Positions 60,310 through 64,000 of a DNA stretch of 64,000 nucleotides are shown piece by piece. Source of the DNA: Kitasatospora sp. MAP12-44. Its GTDB lineage: Bacteria > Actinomycetota > Actinomycetes > Streptomycetales > Streptomycetaceae. The notes under the pieces are model-generated. The model had not been told where the DNA came from and did no database searches. It saw nothing but the letters and a program-made list of their open reading frames with translations. A program made the translations under genes and the position numbers. The stretch covers positions 4,216,001-4,280,000 of the forward strand of contig NZ_JARZAE010000004.1 of the NCBI RefSeq assembly GCF_029892095.1. Direction: 5' to 3'. Within the stretch, counting starts at the first letter, position 1, and each line of letters starts with the position of its first letter.

Positions 60310-61536
60310 GTGGCCACGCCGAAGGTCAACGAATCCCTGACCCGGGTTGGGCCGGGCACGCCCATGGGCGGTCTGCTCCGCGAGTACTGGCTCCCCGTGA
60401 TGCGCAGCGAGCGCCTCGCGGAGCGCGGCGGCTCCCCGGTCCCGGTGGAGCTGCTCGGGGAGAAGTACGTGCTCTTTCGCGGGGAGGACGGCTCGCTCGG
60501 CTGCTTCGCCGAGGCCTGTCCGCACCGGGGCGCCTCGCTGACGCTGGCCAGGAACGAGGACTGCGCGCTGCGGTGCATCTATCACGGCTGGAAGTTCGAC
60601 GTCTCCGGCAAGGTGCTCGCGACACCGTCGGAACCCGAGGACGGCGGCCGGTTCGCGAGCCGGGTGAAGCTGCTGCACCACCCGGTGGTGGAGGCCGGCG
60701 GCATCATCTGGGTCTGGCTGGGCGGCACCGACCGCGAGCCGAACCCGTTCCCGCAGTTCCCGTTCACCAAGGTGCCTGCCGAGAACGTCTTCGCCACCAT
60801 CGCGCTGGTGGACTGCAACTGGCTGCAGGGGCTGGAGGCCGACATCGACTCGGCGCACGTCTCGCTGCTGCACGAGACCGAGGCCCGCAACGGCCCGCTG
60901 CGCGACCTGCTGGACGACACCGCGCCCCGCGACGAGATCGACGAACAGCCGTACGGGCTGCGCTACGCGGCACTGCGCTCGCTGTCGTCGGGCGACACCC
61001 TGGTCCGGGTCAAGCCCTTCGCCATGCCCTGGTACACCGTGGTGCCCGAGCTGCCCAACGGCGACCGGCTGTGGCACGCCTGGGTTCCGGTCAACGACCA
61101 CCAGACCATCATGTGGTACCTGTGGTGGAACGACGAGAAGCCGGTGGACCCCGCGTACTTCAGCGAGCAGTTCGGGCTCGACCTCGACCGGCTCAACCCC
61201 GACAACATCCGCGAGGGCTACACCCGCGAGAACGCCTGGGGCCAGGACCGGAGCGCGATGCGCGAGGGCCGCAGCTTCTCCGGCATCCGCGGCCTGGTCC
61301 TCCAGGACGTGGCCGTCCAGGAGAGCATGGGGCCGATCGTGGACCGGAGCTTGGAGAACCCGGGCAGGAGCGACCGGGGCATCGTCCGGGCCCGGCGCTT
61401 CCTGCTGGACGCGCTCGACGCCCACCTGGGCGGCCGTACTCCGTCGGGTCTCGGCGCCGAGGCCGACTACGGCAAGGTGCGGTCGGCCGCGGTCGTGGTC
61501 CCGGCCGACACGGACTGGCGCGACACGGTGTCCTGA
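60310..61536 (+). CDS. Rieske oxygenase (VanA/phthalate dioxygenase-like)
   Basis: From GTG 60310 (GGAGG site) the gene encodes 408 residues. It has the Rieske 2Fe-2S ligands C70-P-H72 and C89-IY-H92 (CPHRGASL and CIYHGWKF) and a mononuclear iron site in LEADIDSAHVSLLHE. These enzymes hydroxylate or demethylate aromatic or amine substrates with an external reductase. In pyrazole assembly it could oxidise a side chain or ring carbon. No dedicated ferredoxin or reductase is adjacent; the FMN reductase at 61613 may serve. Length is typical of the alpha subunit of one-subunit oxygenases. Confidence 0.84.
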   Translation: MATPKVNESLTRVGPGTPMGGLLREYWLPVMRSERLAERGGSPVPVELLGEKYVLFRGEDGSLGCFAEACPHRGASLTLARNEDCALRCIYHGWKFDVSGKVLATPSEPEDGGRFASRVKLLHHPVVEAGGIIWVWLGGTDREPNPFPQFPFTKVPAENVFATIALVDCNWLQGLEADIDSAHVSLLHETEARNGPLRDLLDDTAPRDEIDEQPYGLRYAALRSLSSGDTLVRVKPFAMPWYTVVPELPNGDRLWHAWVPVNDHQTIMWYLWWNDEKPVDPAYFSEQFGLDLDRLNPDNIREGYTRENAWGQDRSAMREGRSFSGIRGLVLQDVAVQESMGPIVDRSLENPGRSDRGIVRARRFLLDALDAHLGGRTPSGLGAEADYGKVRSAAVVVPADTDWRDTVS

Positions 61537-61612
61537 CGGGTCCTGGGTGAGGCGGCCGCCGCGCGGGCGGCCGTACCTGCCGCTACCTGCCGCTCAGACG
61601 AAGGGACCTGCC

Positions 61613-62170
61613 ATGGCCCAAGTGCTGTCCGTCTCGGGAAGTCCGTCCGCGACCTCCCGCACCGCCGCGCTGCTGCGCCACCTGGACGCCCGGCTCACCA
61701 CCCAGGGGCACCGGGTGACGCCGCTGGACGTGCGCTCGATGCCGGCCGAGGCGCTGCTGGGCGCCGACCCGCGGCACCCGGCGATCGTGGCCGCCGCGGC
61801 ACTCTTCGCGCAGGCCGACGGGATCGTGGTCGGCACGCCCATCTACAAGGCCGCCTACTCCGGCCTGTTGAAGTCGCTGCTCGACCTGCTGCCGCAGTAC
61901 GCCCTGGCGGGCAAGGTGGTGCTGCCGCTGGCCACCGGCGGCAGCCCCGCGCACGTGCTGGCCATCGACTACGCGCTGCGCCCGGTGCTCACCTCCATGG
62001 GCGCGGCACAGATCACCCCGGGCTGGTTCACCCTCGACCGGGAGATCACCGTGCACGAGGACGGCACCGTGGCGGTCGCCGAGCAGACCGCCGCCGCCCT
62101 GGCCCACGTGACCGATCAGTTCTCCGTCGCACTCGACGGCCGTTCCGTCCTGTCCCCCGTCTCCGCCTGA
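61613..62170 (+). CDS. NADPH-dependent FMN reductase (SsuE-like)
   Basis: The 185-residue protein has the flavodoxin-like pattern VLSVSGSPSATSRTAALL, GIVVGTPIYKAAYSGLLKSL and the C-terminal GAAQITPGWF. SsuE/MsuE proteins supply reduced FMN to two-component monooxygenases. The LLM-type monooxygenases at 36898 and 38275 need such a partner, and the Rieske oxygenase is next to it. ATG 61613 follows GAAGGGA. It is the second gene of the plus-strand operon. Confidence 0.86.
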   Translation: MAQVLSVSGSPSATSRTAALLRHLDARLTTQGHRVTPLDVRSMPAEALLGADPRHPAIVAAAALFAQADGIVVGTPIYKAAYSGLLKSLLDLLPQYALAGKVVLPLATGGSPAHVLAIDYALRPVLTSMGAAQITPGWFTLDREITVHEDGTVAVAEQTAAALAHVTDQFSVALDGRSVLSPVSA

Positions 62171-62197
62171 GCCGACCCCGGGCCGATTGGAGTTCTT

Positions 62198-63211
62198 GTG
62201 AAGCGCTGGTCCACCAAGGACATGGAAATCCTGCGGCCGCCGGCCGACGGCAGGCCCGGCGACGGGATCCTGACGTTCACCGACCGCTACTCGGTCTACG
62301 ACTTCGGCGTGATGCCGGACGAGATTCCCGGCAAGGGCGCGGCCTCCTGCCGGATGGCCGTGCACTCCTTCGGGCTGCTGGCCGAGGCCGGCATCCGGAC
62401 GCACTTTGTGGAGCAGCTCTCCGAACGGTCGCTGCGCATCCGGCTGCTGGACATCGACTTCGAGGGTCGGTCCGCCGCCACCGGTCCGGGCGGGATGATC
62501 CCGCTGCAGGTGGTGTACCGCAACGCGCTGCCGCGCGAGTCGTCGGTCCATCTCCGACTCGCCGCCGGACAGTTGGACCCGGCCCTGGTGCCGCCGTTCA
62601 CTGCGGCCGGGGCGCCCTGGCTGGTCTCGCCGATGGTGGAGTTCACCAGCAAGTTCGAGGAGACCGACCGCTTCGTCACCGCCGAGGAGGCGGCCGTGGT
62701 CGGCCGCGTCGGCGCCGCCGACCTGGCGGGCATCGCCGAGCTGACCCGCACCGTCGCCGGCGTGCTGACCGCGCACGCGGGTCGGATCGGGCTACGGCTG
62801 GCGGACGGCAAGGCCGAGTACGGCTTCGACGAGGACCGCAGGCCACTGCTGATCGACCATGTCGGCACCCCCGACGAGAACCGCTTCTACTTCGGCGGCA
62901 CTCCGGTCTGCAAGGAGCTGCTGCGGCTGCTGCACCCGGGACTGCGCGACCTGGTCCAGGAGTTGGTCCGCAACGGCACGCCCCGCGCCACCTGGCCCCG
63001 GCCCGAGCCGCTCGGCGGGGAGCTGGTGGGCGCCACCGCCGAGGTGTACCGGGCGCTCGCCGCGCTGTGGACGGCCGATCCGGCCGATGCGGTCCGCCAG
63101 GACAAGCACCTGGCCACGGCCGTCAAGGAGTTCCATGCCGCCCTGCCCGTGCCCGAGCTGCTGGACCGGATCGGTCTCGAGCAGGCGGTAGCACCGCAGC
63201 AGACCGGGTGA
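62198..63211 (+). CDS. forC: ForC: SAICAR synthetase homologue
   Basis: The 337-residue protein has PurC-type motifs: TDRYSVYDFGVMPDEIPGKG, a middle VVYRNALPRESSVHLRL and LIDHVGTPDENRFYFGG. It is much longer and more divergent than the CofB-type proteins at 24568 and 32451. In formycin biosynthesis ForC adds aspartate to the pyrazole carboxylate ribotide with ATP; ForB then removes fumarate to leave the carboxamide. GTG 62198 follows TTGGAG. Its last bases overlap the start of the FAD oxidase gene (GTGA). The symbol is by family and context. Confidence 0.82.
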   Translation: MKRWSTKDMEILRPPADGRPGDGILTFTDRYSVYDFGVMPDEIPGKGAASCRMAVHSFGLLAEAGIRTHFVEQLSERSLRIRLLDIDFEGRSAATGPGGMIPLQVVYRNALPRESSVHLRLAAGQLDPALVPPFTAAGAPWLVSPMVEFTSKFEETDRFVTAEEAAVVGRVGAADLAGIAELTRTVAGVLTAHAGRIGLRLADGKAEYGFDEDRRPLLIDHVGTPDENRFYFGGTPVCKELLRLLHPGLRDLVQELVRNGTPRATWPRPEPLGGELVGATAEVYRALAALWTADPADAVRQDKHLATAVKEFHAALPVPELLDRIGLEQAVAPQQTG

Positions 63212-64000
63212 CGGCTGTGGCAGGCAGCTCGAGTGCCCCGGTGGCGGCCGCGCTGCGCCGAGCCGGGGTCGAGGCGGACGACTCCGTGCGCCGGCGAGCG
63301 GAGTACTCCAGCGACGCCTCGCTCTACCGGGTGGTCCCGGCAGCGGTGGTGTTCCCGCGCACGGCCGACGAGGCGGTGGCGACACTGGAGGTCTGCCGCC
63401 GGCTCGGCGTCCCGCTCACCGCGCGGGGCGCCGGGACGTCGATCGCCGGCAACGCGGTCGGCCCCGGCGTCGTCCTGGACTTCTCCCGCCACCTGAACCG
63501 GGTACACGAGATCGACCCGGAGACCGGGACCGCGCTGGTGGATCCCGGGGTGGTCCTCGACGACCTGCAGCGGGCGGCCGCCGCCCACGGCCTGCGGTTC
63601 GGCCCGGACCCGTCCACCCACAGCCGGTGCACGATCGGCGGGATGGTGGGGAACAACGCGTGCGGCTCGCGCGCGCTCGGGTACGGGCGGACCGCCGACA
63701 ACCTGGTCGAGCTGGATCTGGTGACCGGGTCGGGGGAACGCCTGCGCGCCCGCGGCGGCGCGGATCCCGCCACCTCCCCGACGCTGGCCGCGCTGGACGC
63801 GGTGGTGCGCGGGCGCCTCGCGGTGATCCGCACCGAACTGGGCCGGTTCGGCCGGCAGGTGTCCGGCTACTCGCTGGAACACCTGCTGCCGGAGAAGGGG
63901 TTCGACGTGCCGGCCGCGCTGGCCGGCTCCGAGGGCACGCTCGGGGTGCTGCTCGGGGCCAGGCTGCGGCTCACCGCAGTTCCGGCCAGCACTGCGCTGG
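63208..64000 (+). CDS. FAD-linked oxidase (GlcD/D-2-hydroxyglutarate dehydrogenase-like), partial
   Basis: The frame runs from GTG 63208 (overlapping the forC stop as GTGA) to the window end without a stop, about 264 residues. It shows FAD-binding type 4 domain motifs: AAVVFPRTADEAVATLEVCR, TARGAGTSIAGNAVGPGVVL, PSTHSRCTIGGMVGNNACGS and LAGSEGTLGVLLGARLRL. Members oxidise 2-hydroxy acids and often carry a C-terminal Fe-S domain, which cannot be seen here. It may supply a keto acid for the pathway. The C-terminus is beyond the window. Confidence 0.82.
   Translation, partial: MTAVAGSSSAPVAAALRRAGVEADDSVRRRAEYSSDASLYRVVPAAVVFPRTADEAVATLEVCRRLGVPLTARGAGTSIAGNAVGPGVVLDFSRHLNRVHEIDPETGTALVDPGVVLDDLQRAAAAHGLRFGPDPSTHSRCTIGGMVGNNACGSRALGYGRTADNLVELDLVTGSGERLRARGGADPATSPTLAALDAVVRGRLAVIRTELGRFGRQVSGYSLEHLLPEKGFDVPAALAGSEGTLGVLLGARLRLTAVPASTAL

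Noticed and set aside
1-64000. CRISPR arrays, rRNA genes or insertion sequences
   Set aside because: No regularly spaced repeats, rRNA sequence or transposase-like frame was seen in the window.

Overview
The window comes from a very high-GC actinomycete of the Streptomycetaceae. It carries a conservon (cvn) operon, an AfsR/SARP-type regulator, TTA-codon genes and purine-like antibiotic genes. The gene set on the right matches what is known of the formycin A (C-nucleoside) and coformycin (N-nucleoside adenosine deaminase inhibitor) pathways of Streptomyces kaniharaensis. The species assignment is inference from gene content, not a database result.

Bases 1-22100 look like ordinary chromosome. 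They hold the end of a xanthine dehydrogenase-type molybdoenzyme, a DUF2461 gene, a LysR/oxidoreductase divergent pair, a decayed luciferase-like/nucleoside deaminase pair, and a complete conservon (cvnA-cvnE, 6399-10375). These are followed by a 46-residue leader peptide coupled to a DMATS-type prenyltransferase and a convergent flavin monooxygenase. Next come an RHH protein/DUF4097/ABC transporter operon with repeated TGGCACCA boxes, and an AfsR-like regulator divergent from a 45-residue peptide gene and two cell-wall-type proteins that lack signal peptides.

At about 22210 the minus strand carries only the 3' half of a tRNA-Gly(CCC) gene, flanked by inverted pairs of TCGTGC repeats. This looks like an attachment-site scar. 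From its orientation, everything to the right is predicted to lie inside an integrated island.

Bases 22431-33954 (minus strand) are interpreted as the coformycin module. They hold an SDR (CofA type), a stand-alone SAICAR-synthetase homologue (CofB type), a fused adenosine deaminase-SAICAR synthetase protein, two HAD phosphatases, two MFS exporters and a StrR/ParB-like regulator. A nucleotide-handling trio of unknown role (CYTH protein, thymidylate-kinase-like P-loop kinase, nucleotidyltransferase) sits among them. No HisG is present, which fits a pathway that branches from primary histidine biosynthesis.

Bases 34042-64000 are the formycin module. A MocR regulator and an exporter, both with TTA codons, precede a long minus-strand operon (50291 to 36898). 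That operon encodes lysine N6-hydroxylase, a cupin-MetRS N-N bond-forming enzyme, a saccharopine-dehydrogenase-like protein, an ATP-grasp ligase, a class III aminotransferase, a sigma factor, a D-2-hydroxyacid dehydrogenase, purA/purH homologues (forA, forH) and two LLM flavin monooxygenases. A second minus-strand group (59931 to 52748) holds forT (C-glycoside synthase), forB, two FAD oxidoreductases, an amidohydrolase and a Nudix protein. A plus-strand group (60310 onward) holds a Rieske oxygenase, an FMN reductase, forC and a truncated FAD oxidase. The proposed flow is lysine to N6-hydroxylysine, then N-N coupling, hydrazino acid, pyrazole, ForT ribosylation, ForC/ForB/PurH/ForH ring closure, and ForA/ForB amination to formycin A 5'-phosphate. 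Coformycin would protect formycin A from deamination.
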